From Acidobacteriota bacterium (GTDB taxonomy: Bacteria; Acidobacteriota; Terriglobia; Terriglobales; Acidobacteriaceae), in NCBI GenBank assembly GCA_023441255.1, contig JAEZPW010000062.1:4935-68934 (forward strand): DNA of 64,000 bases. The letters run 5' to 3'. Made by a program: the position numbers and the translations under genes. This document shows, piece by piece, positions 18,826 through 28,097 of this stretch; the first letter of the stretch is position 1; each line of letters begins with the position of its first letter. The notes beneath the pieces are model-generated. The model was not told the DNA's origin. It searched no databases and was given only the letters and a program-made list of their open reading frames with translations.

Positions 18826-20697
18826 CTACTTCACGAACGTGAGCCCATGCGGCACCGCGCCCGGGAAAACATAGGCGTATGCGAGCACGATCAGTCCAAC
18901 GATGGATGCGAGCGCCACCGAGTGCCAAAAGACGTAGCGGAAAATCTTGCCCTCGTTTCCGACCTGGTTGGTAGCGGCGGTGGCCACGACGATCGACTGG
19001 GCGTCCACCATCTTGCCCATGACGCCACCGGCGGAGTTCGCGGCGGCCATGAGGATGGGGTCAAGCCCCAGTTGTTGCGCGGTGATCCGTTGCAAGCTGC
19101 CGAACAGCGCGTTGGAAGACGTGTCACTGCCGGTCAGCGCCACCCCAAGCCAGCCCAGGAACGTACCAAAGAACGGGAACAGCACGCCCGTTCTGGTGAA
19201 TGCGAGCCCGAGCACCGCGTCCATGCCGGAGTATCGGGTTATGAAGCCCAGTCCGAGCATGAACGAGATGGCTATCACGGCGAAACGCATGCGGTACAGA
19301 GTGTGGCCGAAGATCGCGAGCAGTTTGCGCGGAGTGAGCCTGAGCAGCAGGCCCGCTACAATGGCGGCCAGGAAGCAGCCTGTACCCGTGGCTGAGAGCC
19401 AGTTGAAGTCGTACTTGGCGGCTTCCGGAGTGGGTTTGGGCACGACCGGCTGCGCCCGGTTTACTTGCTTGTGCAGGAAGGGCACTTCCCAGCCACCCCG
19501 CGCGAACGCGGGCGTCGTGTAAGTGTTCAAGACCTTCTTGACGCTGGGCAGTCCCCAGAGGAGCACGAAAATGGACAGAATCGCGAATGGCATCCACGCC
19601 TTCGCAATCTGTCCGGCGGTGTAGTGAGGAACGGATCGCGAGGCGGCGGAGGATCGCGAGGCCCGCAAAGATTGTGCTGCCTGTATCGACTCAACCCGTC
19701 CCATTTGCGGGGCCGGGGCGGCGCTTGCCTCGGCCGGAACCAGCGCAGGTCCGCCGGGAGCGTCGGGGCTTGACGCGAAGGCAGTGGCCGGATCCGTTCC
19801 GGTGGGCCGCAAGACGAGGTTGGGCCTCGCCGCCGCCTGAACTGATGCGAACTCGTCGCGTTCCTCTTCGAACCGCCATATACGTTTGGGCTGCCACACC
19901 CGCAGGAACAACAAGGTGACAATGAGCGAAACGACACCGGAGGCGATGTCGACGAGGTTGCTGTCTACGTGGTTGGACCAGAGGTACTGAGTACCGGCGA
20001 AAGACACGCCGACGACGAGTATCGCGGGGAGAACTTCGAAGGTCTCCGCCCATCCGACCATGGCGCGGACGAGCCAGAATGGAACGATAACAGCGGTGAA
20101 GGGCAGAATGCGTCCGATCATGGCGTTGAGGTCGGATTCGGGAAGTCCGCTCACAAGGGCCAGGGTGTGGACGGGGGTTCCGATTGCGCCCCAAGCCACT
20201 GGCGCAGTGTTCGCTATCAGGTTGAGCGCGGCTGCCTGGAACGGCCTGAAACCCAGTCCGATCATGAAGGCGCCAGCGATCGCGACGGGAGCCCCGAAGC
20301 CGGCGGCGCCCTCTATGAAGGCACCGAAGCAGAATGCCACCAGCAGCAACTGGAGGCGCCGGTCAGCGGTGATACCGGCAACCGATTGCTTCATGATCTC
20401 GAACTGACCGGTGGCTACCGAGATCTCGTAGAGATACACGGCGGCGACAACGATCCACGCGATCTTCAGAATGCCGAAGGCGACCCCATAACCGAAGCTC
20501 ACGGATGCAAGAACCAGGGGCATTCGGAAGACGAAGATCGACACGATGATGGCGGTCAGCGCACCCGCCGCAGCCGCAAGGTGAGGCCGGACGCGAAGTC
20601 CAGCGAGTAATCCGAGCAGCACAACGATTGGCAGCGCGGCAACCAAGGTGGATAGCCACCAGTGGCCCAGCGGGTCGTACACTTGAGTCCAGGGCAT
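18826..20697 (-). CDS. lctP: L-lactate permease family transporter
   Basis: This is a 623-residue inner-membrane symporter of the LctP/LldP/GlcA family. The start MPWTQVYDPLGHWWLSTLVA matches the family N-terminus and has GAGGG upstream; a TTG five codons earlier is rejected. Conserved stretches include GAFIEGAAGFGAPVAIA and LTGSDTSSNALFGSLQ, plus NSAGGVMGKM near the C-terminus. About 12-14 membrane helices are apparent. The protein is roughly 70 residues longer than E. coli LldP because of an Ala/Pro/Ser-rich loop of about 90 residues in the middle (near residues 285-370, containing DAPGGPALVPAEASAAPAPQ). It heads the glcDEF operon and would import lactate or glycolate with protons. Confidence 0.93.
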   Translation of the reverse strand: MPWTQVYDPLGHWWLSTLVAALPIVVLLGLLAGLRVRPHLAAAAGALTAIIVSIFVFRMPLVLASVSFGYGVAFGILKIAWIVVAAVYLYEISVATGQFEIMKQSVAGITADRRLQLLLVAFCFGAFIEGAAGFGAPVAIAGAFMIGLGFRPFQAAALNLIANTAPVAWGAIGTPVHTLALVSGLPESDLNAMIGRILPFTAVIVPFWLVRAMVGWAETFEVLPAILVVGVSFAGTQYLWSNHVDSNLVDIASGVVSLIVTLLFLRVWQPKRIWRFEEERDEFASVQAAARPNLVLRPTGTDPATAFASSPDAPGGPALVPAEASAAPAPQMGRVESIQAAQSLRASRSSAASRSVPHYTAGQIAKAWMPFAILSIFVLLWGLPSVKKVLNTYTTPAFARGGWEVPFLHKQVNRAQPVVPKPTPEAAKYDFNWLSATGTGCFLAAIVAGLLLRLTPRKLLAIFGHTLYRMRFAVIAISFMLGLGFITRYSGMDAVLGLAFTRTGVLFPFFGTFLGWLGVALTGSDTSSNALFGSLQRITAQQLGLDPILMAAANSAGGVMGKMVDAQSIVVATAATNQVGNEGKIFRYVFWHSVALASIVGLIVLAYAYVFPGAVPHGLTFVK

Positions 20698-20878
20698 GGA
20701 ACCCTCACGCAAGCTTGGATTGATGATGCCGTTTGAACTTCCCGCTTTCTTAACCTGCTGCGCGAACTGGCCGGTGCCGGAGCACTGAGCAAGTGATTGG
20801 TCGATGCAGAACGGAAGCTGCCGGATGTCTGCGGCGGAATTCGGCGCGCGTGATCTGCCGTGGGATGGGATCTATGTG

Positions 20879-21526
20879 TTAGCTGGGGAAATGAAAATGC
20901 ACGTCGTGCTTGGAGACGACCGGCATGCCATCCATTGTTGCCGGCCGGAACCGCCAGTCTCTCAGAGTTGCCATCACCCGCTGATCAATGCCGGGCTCCA
21001 AGCTTTGCAGCAATTTCATATCGACAACTCTGCCTGCGGTATCGATGGTGATCTCTACGATGACATCCCCGTGAGCGCCGGGTGCGAACTCCGAGCGGGA
21101 GATGGGCGGATCAGGGAAGACCACGGGCAGGGCGGGCCGGATGTCCGGACCTTCAGCGGGCCCGATAAGAAGGGAGCCGTAGCGGGTGCCGGCGCGCGCA
21201 TACTGGTCGCCGGAGTTTCCCTTCTGGTAATTGGGCGGGGCGGGTCGACGACGCTCGTGCCTGGCACGAGCAGGCTGCAACAGGCGTGATTTCAGGGCGA
21301 CCGGAACGTGCTCTGTGGTTTCGGAGTCCTGGTTTCCGTAAGAAGACAGATAGACGAGGTGATAGGAGTCTTTGCCGTTGCCCTGCGCGATAGAAACAGG
21401 GGTGACAAAGATCAGGGCCGTTCGATGCTGGAGGAGAAAGGCCAGCAGGAGCACGTGCCCCAATACTGAAATGCAGATGGGCACGTTCCATTTTGGGCGC
21501 TCGGTTTCGTGATCGAAGTTGAACAT
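20879..21526 (-). CDS. TonB-like protein with C-terminal TonB domain
   Basis: This is a 215-residue protein with one N-terminal membrane helix (ICISVLGHVLLLAFLL, about residues 17-35), a variable periplasmic linker, and a C-terminal TonB fold of about 85 residues (GDVIVEITIDTAGRVVDMKL, DWRFRPATMDGMPVVSKHDV). TonB proteins pass proton-motive energy from ExbBD to outer-membrane receptors. This one lacks the Pro-Lys/Pro-Glu-rich spacer of classical TonB, which is common for acidobacterial paralogues. An ATG at 21553 would add nine residues. Neither start has a strong ribosome-binding site. No exbB or exbD lies nearby. The 166 bases between it and lctP hold nothing recognisable. Confidence 0.8.
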   Translation of the reverse strand: MFNFDHETERPKWNVPICISVLGHVLLLAFLLQHRTALIFVTPVSIAQGNGKDSYHLVYLSSYGNQDSETTEHVPVALKSRLLQPARARHERRRPAPPNYQKGNSGDQYARAGTRYGSLLIGPAEGPDIRPALPVVFPDPPISRSEFAPGAHGDVIVEITIDTAGRVVDMKLLQSLEPGIDQRVMATLRDWRFRPATMDGMPVVSKHDVHFHFPS

Positions 21527-21662
21527 AAGGGCGTGCTCGCACCCGCAGTGCATTTGACTCTGCCGAAGCGGTTAAGTAAGCAACCGACCTCTCACCTGCG
21601 TGTGACCTTCAGCACAGCAACTTGGCGCCACTGGTACTTACGCTTTCGGGTTGAGGAGCCAG

Positions 21663-22166
21663 ATGGACTATTTTGAGACGATTCGCGGCCGGCAGTCGGT
21701 CCGGGCGTACGCATCACGTACTGTAGAGGAGGACAAACTCCAGGCGATCCTGGAGGCGGCTCGGTGCGCGCCTTCCGCGGGGAACTTCCAGTCCTTTGAG
21801 ATCTACGTGGTGCGGAAGGCCGAGCAGATTCGCGCGCTGACCGACGCTACTTTCGACCAGAAATTCATCGCACAGGCACCGGTAGCGCTGGTGTTTTGCA
21901 CGAACGCAGCACGTTGTGAGTACCAGCCGGCCGAGTACTTCGCCCTGCAGGACACGACGATTGCGGCTACCCAGGCCATGCTTGCGATTCACGCGCTTGG
22001 CCTTGCGACCTGCTGGGTGGGTGCATTCGCGCCGGCCAAGGTGGCAGGTGTGCTCGGAATCCCGGAGGGCCACAAGCCGGTGGCGGTCATGGGCATCGGT
22101 TATGCAGCTGAGACGCCCGAGCGAACGACTCGTCGCCCGCTCCAGGACATAGTCCACGAGTTGTAG
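21663..22166 (+). CDS. Nitroreductase-family FMN oxidoreductase
   Basis: This is a 167-residue protein of the nitroreductase fold. Its N-terminal FMN phosphate-binding motif is TIRGRQSVRAYASRTV, followed by LEAARCAPSAGNFQSFEIYV. The second half carries AMLAIHALGLATCWVGAF and IPEGHKPVAVMGIGYA. Such enzymes reduce nitro compounds or quinones with NAD(P)H, or act in flavin chemistry. The ATG at 21663 has GAGGAG five bases upstream. It is short for the family but appears complete. The substrate cannot be inferred. It lies divergently from the TonB-like gene. Confidence 0.88.
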   Translation: MDYFETIRGRQSVRAYASRTVEEDKLQAILEAARCAPSAGNFQSFEIYVVRKAEQIRALTDATFDQKFIAQAPVALVFCTNAARCEYQPAEYFALQDTTIAATQAMLAIHALGLATCWVGAFAPAKVAGVLGIPEGHKPVAVMGIGYAAETPERTTRRPLQDIVHEL

Positions 22167-22344
22167 AGGGCACGGTCGACGGCAAACGTGTGCGTGCGGT
22201 ATTGCGGGCGGATTCTTTGGGCAAGTTTGCACTTGACCGGAGCTGGCATGCGCTATATAGCATTGCGTCTGGCGCATTTCGCAGGCAGCAGTAATCTGCG
22301 AGGATGGAACGTGCGACTGTGTGAGCCGGGCTGGAGGTTCGTCG

Positions 22345-24573
22345 ATGTCAGGAGATATTTCGGGCAAGCCGTTGAAAGCCGTTGTACTCGCCGCCGGAAA
22401 ACAGGCACTGGGGAAGGACCAGCCGATGGTTCTCGAGCGCCTCGGCAACCGCAGCATCCTCGACTGCGTAATCGCCAACGCTCTGCAGGTGGTTAAGCCG
22501 GAAGACCTTTATGTGATCGTTGGTTTCGGCCAGGAGCAGGTGCGGGCATCACTTGGCGACAGGTACCACTACGTAGTTCAAGAAACCCCGCTCGGCACTG
22601 GCCATGCCGTATTGCAGGCCTGCGATACACTCAAGGGCTTCGACGGCAATCTTCTTATTCTGTACGGCGACACTCCGCTGTTCCGCTCGGCGTCGATACG
22701 CGGCCTGCTCAACCGCCATCATCTGCGCGGGGCGCACCTGACGCTGCTGAGCGCGCATGTGGATCGCCGCCTGCCATATGGCCGGATCATCCGCGACAGT
22801 GCCGGCCAAATCATGGACGTCATTGAGGACACCGAGGCGACGGCCGAAGTTCGCGAGATTCACGAGCTCAATGTGGGCGCGTATGTCGTTGATGCGAAGG
22901 CAATCTGCGCAGCGCTGCACAAGCTTTCGCCTTCGCCCGTGGATGGGGAGTACCGGCTCACGGATTGCGTGTACCAGCTGATCCGCTCCGGTCTCCGGGT
23001 GGAGAGCTACCAGCTTTACGACCAGGATGAGGTGCAGGGAATCAACACGCCGGACGATCTGGCACAGGCTGAGTACATCCTGCAAAAACGTTTGTACCGC
23101 CCCCGACGCCATGAAGAAGAGAACCAGATCGCCTTCGGGACGGGAGGCTGGCGCGCCATCATTGGCGAAGGATTCACGATGCATAACGTCCGACGGCTCA
23201 CGCAGGCGTTGTGCAACGAGATCACCCGGCGCGGGGAGGAGAAGCGCGGCGTGATCATCGGCTACGACCGCCGATTTCTGTCGCGACAGGCTGCCGAAGC
23301 GTCGGCCGAAGTTTTTGCCGGCAACGACATCCCATCGATCCTGCTGCCCGAACCGGCGCCCACGCCCCTGATCACCTACGCCACCGCAGTGAAGGGGAGC
23401 GCCTACGGACTGGCGTTTACGGCGAGCCATAATCCGCCCGAGTGGAATGGGCTGAAGGTTTTCCACGGCGATGGTTCGCTGCTGCTCGATCATGAAACTC
23501 GACAGATCGAGGCCGAGAGCAACGCCCTCACGCCGGCCGAGGTCATCAAGCTTGAACTTGACCTTGCACTCGAGGCCGGCATCGTCGAGCAGCGCGACTT
23601 CACGAACGAGTACGTCGACGCAGTCGAAGCACTGCTCGATCTGGAAGCCATTCGCAAGGCCAATCTTAAGGTCATCGTTGACCCGATGTACGGCGTGGGC
23701 CAATTGACGCTGGGAACGGTGCTGACTGAAGCCCGCTGCCGTGTGACCTTCATCAACGAACGTCACAACCCGCTCTTCGGCGGACGCTCGCCGGCACCGA
23801 ACCAGGAAGCCCTGCACATGCTTACATCGCACATGCGGGACTACAACTACGACCTGGGCCTGGCGATGGATGGCGACGCCGACCGGATCGCGATCGTCGA
23901 CGAACGCGGCGAATATATCTCCATAAACGACGTCCTGGTTCTTCTTTATTGGTATTTACACGAAGTGCGCGGTGAGCGCGGCGGCGTAGTGCGCAATCTT
24001 TCGACCACCCACATGCTCGACCGCCTTGCGAAGGTCATGAACGAGCAGTGCTACGAGACACCCGTCGGCTTCAAGCACATCACGGCGGGCATGGACGACC
24101 ACAACGCGCTGCTCGGGGGCGAGTCGTCGGGTGGATTGACTATTCGCGGTCACATCAAGGGCAAAGACGGCATTTTTGCCTGCGGCCTGGTGGTCGAGAT
24201 GATCGCGCGCACGGGCCAGAAGATTTCCGAACTGCGACAGCGCGTTTACGACATGATCGGCGGACGACTCTACTTTTATGAAGAGAGTATTCCGGCCACG
24301 CCCGAGATGCGCATTGAAGTGCCGCGCCGTCTGAAGGAGGCGCCTACAGGTCAGATCGGTGAATACAGGGTCGTCAACATCTCGCATGTTGACGGCATTA
24401 AGCTACTGCTGGAGAACGACAACTGGGCTCTGATGCGGTTCTCTGGTACGGAGCCCGTTCTGCGCCTGACGGTGGAAGCCGATCGGCCTGAAAAAGCGCA
24501 GGAACTGCTCGGGTGGTTGCGCCAGTTCGTCACGGCGAAAGCGAAGCCACGTGCGAAGTCGGTGAAGGCATAA
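22345..24573 (+). CDS. Nucleotidyltransferase-phosphohexomutase fusion protein
   Basis: This is a 742-residue two-domain protein; the ATG at 22345 has GGAGG seven bases upstream. Residues about 10-245 are a GlmU-type nucleotidyltransferase fold (LILYGDTPLF, LPYGRIIRD, ELNVGAYVVDA, GEYRLTDCVYQLI). Its signature loop at residues 15-30 reads LAAGKQALGKDQPMVL, so the GTRM segment and the catalytic Lys of PKVL are absent. Residues about 262-735 are a complete alpha-D-phosphohexomutase: catalytic Ser361 in TASHNP, metal-binding DGDADR (Asp509, 511, 513), sugar-binding GGESSGG and phosphate-binding RFSGTEP. The mutase should interconvert hexose 1- and 6-phosphates. The N-terminal half may be regulatory or use another chemistry. 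Confidence 0.88.
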   Translation: MSGDISGKPLKAVVLAAGKQALGKDQPMVLERLGNRSILDCVIANALQVVKPEDLYVIVGFGQEQVRASLGDRYHYVVQETPLGTGHAVLQACDTLKGFDGNLLILYGDTPLFRSASIRGLLNRHHLRGAHLTLLSAHVDRRLPYGRIIRDSAGQIMDVIEDTEATAEVREIHELNVGAYVVDAKAICAALHKLSPSPVDGEYRLTDCVYQLIRSGLRVESYQLYDQDEVQGINTPDDLAQAEYILQKRLYRPRRHEEENQIAFGTGGWRAIIGEGFTMHNVRRLTQALCNEITRRGEEKRGVIIGYDRRFLSRQAAEASAEVFAGNDIPSILLPEPAPTPLITYATAVKGSAYGLAFTASHNPPEWNGLKVFHGDGSLLLDHETRQIEAESNALTPAEVIKLELDLALEAGIVEQRDFTNEYVDAVEALLDLEAIRKANLKVIVDPMYGVGQLTLGTVLTEARCRVTFINERHNPLFGGRSPAPNQEALHMLTSHMRDYNYDLGLAMDGDADRIAIVDERGEYISINDVLVLLYWYLHEVRGERGGVVRNLSTTHMLDRLAKVMNEQCYETPVGFKHITAGMDDHNALLGGESSGGLTIRGHIKGKDGIFACGLVVEMIARTGQKISELRQRVYDMIGGRLYFYEESIPATPEMRIEVPRRLKEAPTGQIGEYRVVNISHVDGIKLLLENDNWALMRFSGTEPVLRLTVEADRPEKAQELLGWLRQFVTAKAKPRAKSVKA

Positions 24574-24716
24574 ACAAAATGGCAGATGGATGATGGTAGA
24601 TGGATGATGTTGAGCCCAACTCCTGGCGGGATCGCAATCCTCCATTTGCCACAATCGATCTGCCCTTTAGCCTGTCCGGGACGTCAGCACGCATCCTGCC
24701 GCACTGCTTGCCGCGT

Positions 24717-25730
24717 CTAGACGGTTACTCCTGATTGAACCCCGCTGCTCAGAATCGTGTTGATACGTGCTAGCTCATCGGCAGCGAAGTCGAGCCTGTT
24801 GATGGTAGCGATGCATTGCTCCATCTGCTCGATTTTGCTGGCGCCGATCAGAGCGCTGGTGACGGCCTTGTTGCGAAGCACCCACGCCAATGCCATTTGC
24901 GCCAGGGTCTGTCCACGTTCGCGTGCGATATCGCCGAGCGCGCGAACCTGGGCCAGTCTGGCGTCGTCTACGTCCTTCTTCTTGAGAAATCCGTGCGGTT
25001 TCGAGGCCCGTGCGTCCGCCGGAAACCCATTGAGATAGCGGTCGGTGAGCATTCCCTGGGCCAACGGTGAGAACGCGATGCCGCCCACGCGTTCGTCCTG
25101 CAGGGTTTGCAGCAGACCTTCTTCCGGGGTGCGTACGAACATGGAGTACTTGAACTGGTGGATCAGGCACGGCGTCCCCAACTCGCGAAGGACTGTGAGA
25201 GCCGCCTTGGTCTGCTCGGGGTTGTAGTTGGAGATGCCTGCGTAGAGTGCCTTGCCTGAACGTACGGCCTGGTCCAGTGCGCCCATGGTTTCCGCGATCG
25301 GCGTTTCCGGATCGGGGCGGTGGGAATAGAAGATGTCGACGTACTCCAAGCCCATTCTTTTCAGGCTCTGGTCCAAACTGGCGAGAAGATACTTGCGCGA
25401 TCCCCAATCGCCATAAGGGCCGGGCCACATGTCGTAGCCGGCCTTGGTAGAGATGATCATCTCGTCGCGATAGGGTCGCAGGTCAGCTTTCATAATCTGC
25501 CCGAAGGTTTCTTCGGCTGACCCGTAGGGTGGACCGTAGTTGTTAGCTAAATCGAAGTGGGTGACGCCGAGATCGAAGGCGCGTCGCAGCATTGCGCGGC
25601 AGTTCTCGTAAACGTCTACGCCGCCGAAGTTGTGCCACAATCCCAGCGAGATAGCGGGGAGCAGTATTCCACTATTGCCACACCGACGGTAAATCATGGT
25701 TTCGTAGCGATCGCCTCGAGCCTCGTACAA
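24717..25730 (-). CDS. Aldo/keto reductase, YghZ/GpR-like
   Basis: This is a 337-residue NADPH-dependent reductase of the AKR14-type (L-glyceraldehyde-3-phosphate reductase-like). The catalytic tetrad is visible: Asp in HFDLANNYGPPYGSAEE with its Tyr, Lys in ISTKAGYDMWPGPYG, and His in DIFYSHRPDPETP. The cofactor site reads ALIGASKIEQMEQCI. I use the TTG start at 25730 because it has GGAGAAGG upstream and because the resulting RYETMIYRRCGNSG matches the family N-terminus. The ATG at 25697 would cut this off. A role in reducing aldehydes such as methylglyoxal is plausible. It is divergent from the hydrogenase operon. Confidence 0.88.
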   Translation of the reverse strand: MYEARGDRYETMIYRRCGNSGILLPAISLGLWHNFGGVDVYENCRAMLRRAFDLGVTHFDLANNYGPPYGSAEETFGQIMKADLRPYRDEMIISTKAGYDMWPGPYGDWGSRKYLLASLDQSLKRMGLEYVDIFYSHRPDPETPIAETMGALDQAVRSGKALYAGISNYNPEQTKAALTVLRELGTPCLIHQFKYSMFVRTPEEGLLQTLQDERVGGIAFSPLAQGMLTDRYLNGFPADARASKPHGFLKKKDVDDARLAQVRALGDIARERGQTLAQMALAWVLRNKAVTSALIGASKIEQMEQCIATINRLDFAADELARINTILSSGVQSGVTV

Positions 25731-25972
25731 GGGCCTTCTCCTCTGCTCTGAAATGAAGCACCACTATAGAGGAAGCACCGTCGTACCTCAAAGTGTCCGA
25801 GGCGAACCGGCAGCCTCGCAAAGGAACGGAAAATGCGGAGTTCCGCATTGACGCTGTCGTTGTCTACTTCACGTTCGTCGGTGATGCGAATCACAGCCCT
25901 TGACTCTGGTTCCGAGTAGCGTTTCCGCAGAACGACACCGCTTCAGCCAGGTGTCCCGCGGTTGCGCGTTAG

Positions 25973-25988
25973 TGGCGCTTTGGGAGCA
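25973..25988 (+). promoter_or_regulatory. Candidate sigma-54 (-24/-12) promoter for the hydrogenase operon
   Basis: TGGCGCTTTGGGAGCA matches the GG-N10-GC core of the consensus TGGCACN5TTGCA, with mismatches in the A of the -24 box and the TT of the -12 box. It lies about 90 bases before the first gene, in the 348-base divergent region. A sigma-54 activator is encoded just downstream of the operon. No other feature is recognised in this interval. Confidence 0.3.
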
Positions 25989-26078
25989 GAACTCTCAGCT
26001 GTCACGAAGCGCGGTCTACGCGACAGGACCAGGGCTCCGGGCCAAGGGCCTTCAGTAAGGCGCAGGAAAGAGGTGCGC

Positions 26079-28097
26079 ATGGCCCATAAGCTGACGACCT
26101 GCACGTTTTGCGGCGTGGGTTGCGGTGTTTATCTCGAGACTTCCGGCAATCACGTTGTCGGCGCCTATCCCAGCATCTCGCACCCGACTAACCAGGGGCG
26201 CATCTGCGTCCGTGGATGGCACCTGCACGAACTGGCCAGTTCTCCTGATCGGCTGAAATCGCCCGTGCTACGGATCAATGGACGGTTGCATGAGGTGTCG
26301 TGGGACGAGGCGCTCGGGTTCATAGCGGAGCGTCTTCGCGAGATTCGCGACCTGCATGGACCCGACGCGATAGCGTTTCTCGTTTCGCCGCGGTGTTCGA
26401 ACGAAGAAGCGTACCTGCTTCAGAAATTTGCGCGTACCGTAATCGGAACCAATAACGTCGACCACGGGACCGGCGTTTATTGCAACAGAACGGCAACGGT
26501 GTTGCTCGACTGTCTCGGCGCGGCAGCCTCCACCAATTCGATCGCCGAACTCGCGCAGAGCGAAGCGATCCTGGTGGATGAGGCAGATCTCTACCGCAAG
26601 CTTCCGACCATCGGGGGCGCCGTGATTCGCGCCAAGCTCAACGGCTCGCGGCTCATCTCGGTCGGCATCCGGCGCAACCGCATTGCCGAGAGTGCCGACC
26701 TTTTCCTGCAGATCCGTCCGGATACCAACGCGCTCCTCTATGGCGCGATGGCTAAAGTCATTTTCGACCGCGGGTTGATGAACGGCACGTTCATCAAGCT
26801 CTTCTGTGACGACTACGACGCGTTCGTTGAATCGATCAGGGATTACGACCTGCTTAACGCCGCGCAGGCGTGCGGGGTTGCGGCCGAGCAGATTGAAGCT
26901 GCCGCGCTAACGTTTGCGCGCGCGCGGTCGGCTGCAATTCTGTATTCGACGGTGGAAGCGCACGGCAGTGCCACCGTTCAGTCGCTCATTAACCTTGCGC
27001 TGCTGACGGGCAATCTCGGCAAAACGGGGGCCGGAATCTTCGCCCTGACAGAGCAGAACAACCTTCAGGGTGTATGCGATATGGGCCTGTTTCCGGATCG
27101 GCTCCCAGGCTACGTTCCCGTCGCCGACAGGAACGGTCGCGCCGAAGTCGAACACGTCTGGAAGTCGAGCATTTCCGCAAAGGGCGGAGCCGGCGCGCGA
27201 GAGGTGCTCACAGACTGCGCTGGTGGCCGGGTAAAAGCGCTTTGGCTCTGCCGTTACGACCCGGTCAAGACGGCGTTGTTCGGCAGTGCCGAGAGCACGC
27301 TTCCCGAATTCGATCTGGTTGTTGCACAGTATCCGTTTTTAGCAGAAGCCTCGCGCTTCGCGACTGTCGTCCTGCCGACCGTCTTCTTCGGGGAAGAGCA
27401 GGTCACCTATACGAGCGCTGAACGCAGAATTCAGCTCGCGAACCAGGCGGTCGAGCCGCCACCGGGGCCGATGCCGGCATGGCGACAAATCGTGGAACTC
27501 GCGCGACACATGCGTGCCGACTGGTCATACGCAACTTCGGCCGACGTGATGAATGAGATCACGAGCGTGGTCCCGTTCTATAACGGCGCAAATTACGAGA
27601 ATCTTGCCAGCCACTACGGACGACAGTGGCCCTGCACGACGGAGCGCCCACTTGGCACGGCCACGCTCTTCGCGGAAGAAACGACGACGTTCTCCTTCGC
27701 GCCAGTGGTGAAGCATGTTGTTCCTTGCCCGTCACAGAATTATCCGTACACGCTCGTGTTCGGGCATTCGCTCTATTACTGGAACCAGGACGTGCTTCTA
27801 CGCCGCAGCGAGACACTCCGCCGCGAGTACAACATCCTGCTGCTCGATTACCCAAACGGTTTTGTCGAGGTCAACACCGAGGATGCAAAGGCTATTGGGG
27901 TACGCGACGGCCAGCAGGTTCGCATTTACACGCCGCGCGGATCTGTCGCGGTCACTGCGCGTGTGACAGAGGAGATTCGCGCAGGAACGGTGTTCGTTCC
28001 CTACTTCATGGCGGAAGTCGAACAGGAACTGCTTGGCCCTGGCATGGACGGTGTCCACAGTATTTCCGTACGCGTGGAAAGGCAGGCGACCGCATGA
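26079..28097 (+). CDS. Formate-dehydrogenase-like molybdopterin oxidoreductase with altered active site
   Basis: This is a 672-residue protein starting at an ATG with AGAGGTG upstream. Residues 7-52 hold a [4Fe-4S] motif (CTFCGVGC, then GRICVRG). The rest is the molybdopterin-dependent FDH-H/NarB fold, with SPRCSNEEAYLLQKFART, GNLGKTGAGIFALTEQNNLQGVCDMG and a C-terminal molybdopterin-guanine-dinucleotide domain (LVFGHSLYYWNQDVLLRRS). At the place where formate dehydrogenases have a Cys or SeCys followed by His, it reads V133-Y134-C135-N136. The Lys after the cluster is Arg (CVRG). Formate oxidation by the standard mechanism is therefore doubtful. It is coupled by ATGA to the next gene and heads the hydrogenase operon, so it may be an electron-transfer (NuoG-like) subunit or use another substrate. 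Confidence 0.85.
   Translation: MAHKLTTCTFCGVGCGVYLETSGNHVVGAYPSISHPTNQGRICVRGWHLHELASSPDRLKSPVLRINGRLHEVSWDEALGFIAERLREIRDLHGPDAIAFLVSPRCSNEEAYLLQKFARTVIGTNNVDHGTGVYCNRTATVLLDCLGAAASTNSIAELAQSEAILVDEADLYRKLPTIGGAVIRAKLNGSRLISVGIRRNRIAESADLFLQIRPDTNALLYGAMAKVIFDRGLMNGTFIKLFCDDYDAFVESIRDYDLLNAAQACGVAAEQIEAAALTFARARSAAILYSTVEAHGSATVQSLINLALLTGNLGKTGAGIFALTEQNNLQGVCDMGLFPDRLPGYVPVADRNGRAEVEHVWKSSISAKGGAGAREVLTDCAGGRVKALWLCRYDPVKTALFGSAESTLPEFDLVVAQYPFLAEASRFATVVLPTVFFGEEQVTYTSAERRIQLANQAVEPPPGPMPAWRQIVELARHMRADWSYATSADVMNEITSVVPFYNGANYENLASHYGRQWPCTTERPLGTATLFAEETTTFSFAPVVKHVVPCPSQNYPYTLVFGHSLYYWNQDVLLRRSETLRREYNILLLDYPNGFVEVNTEDAKAIGVRDGQQVRIYTPRGSVAVTARVTEEIRAGTVFVPYFMAEVEQELLGPGMDGVHSISVRVERQATA

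Noticed and set aside
24575..24620. Short direct repeat of AGATGGATGATG after the fusion gene
   Set aside because: It is only two copies of a low-complexity word with no hairpin or other signal.
26079..28097. Classical formate dehydrogenase H
   Set aside because: The catalytic Cys/SeCys-His pair is not at its position, and no in-frame TGA occurs there to encode selenocysteine.
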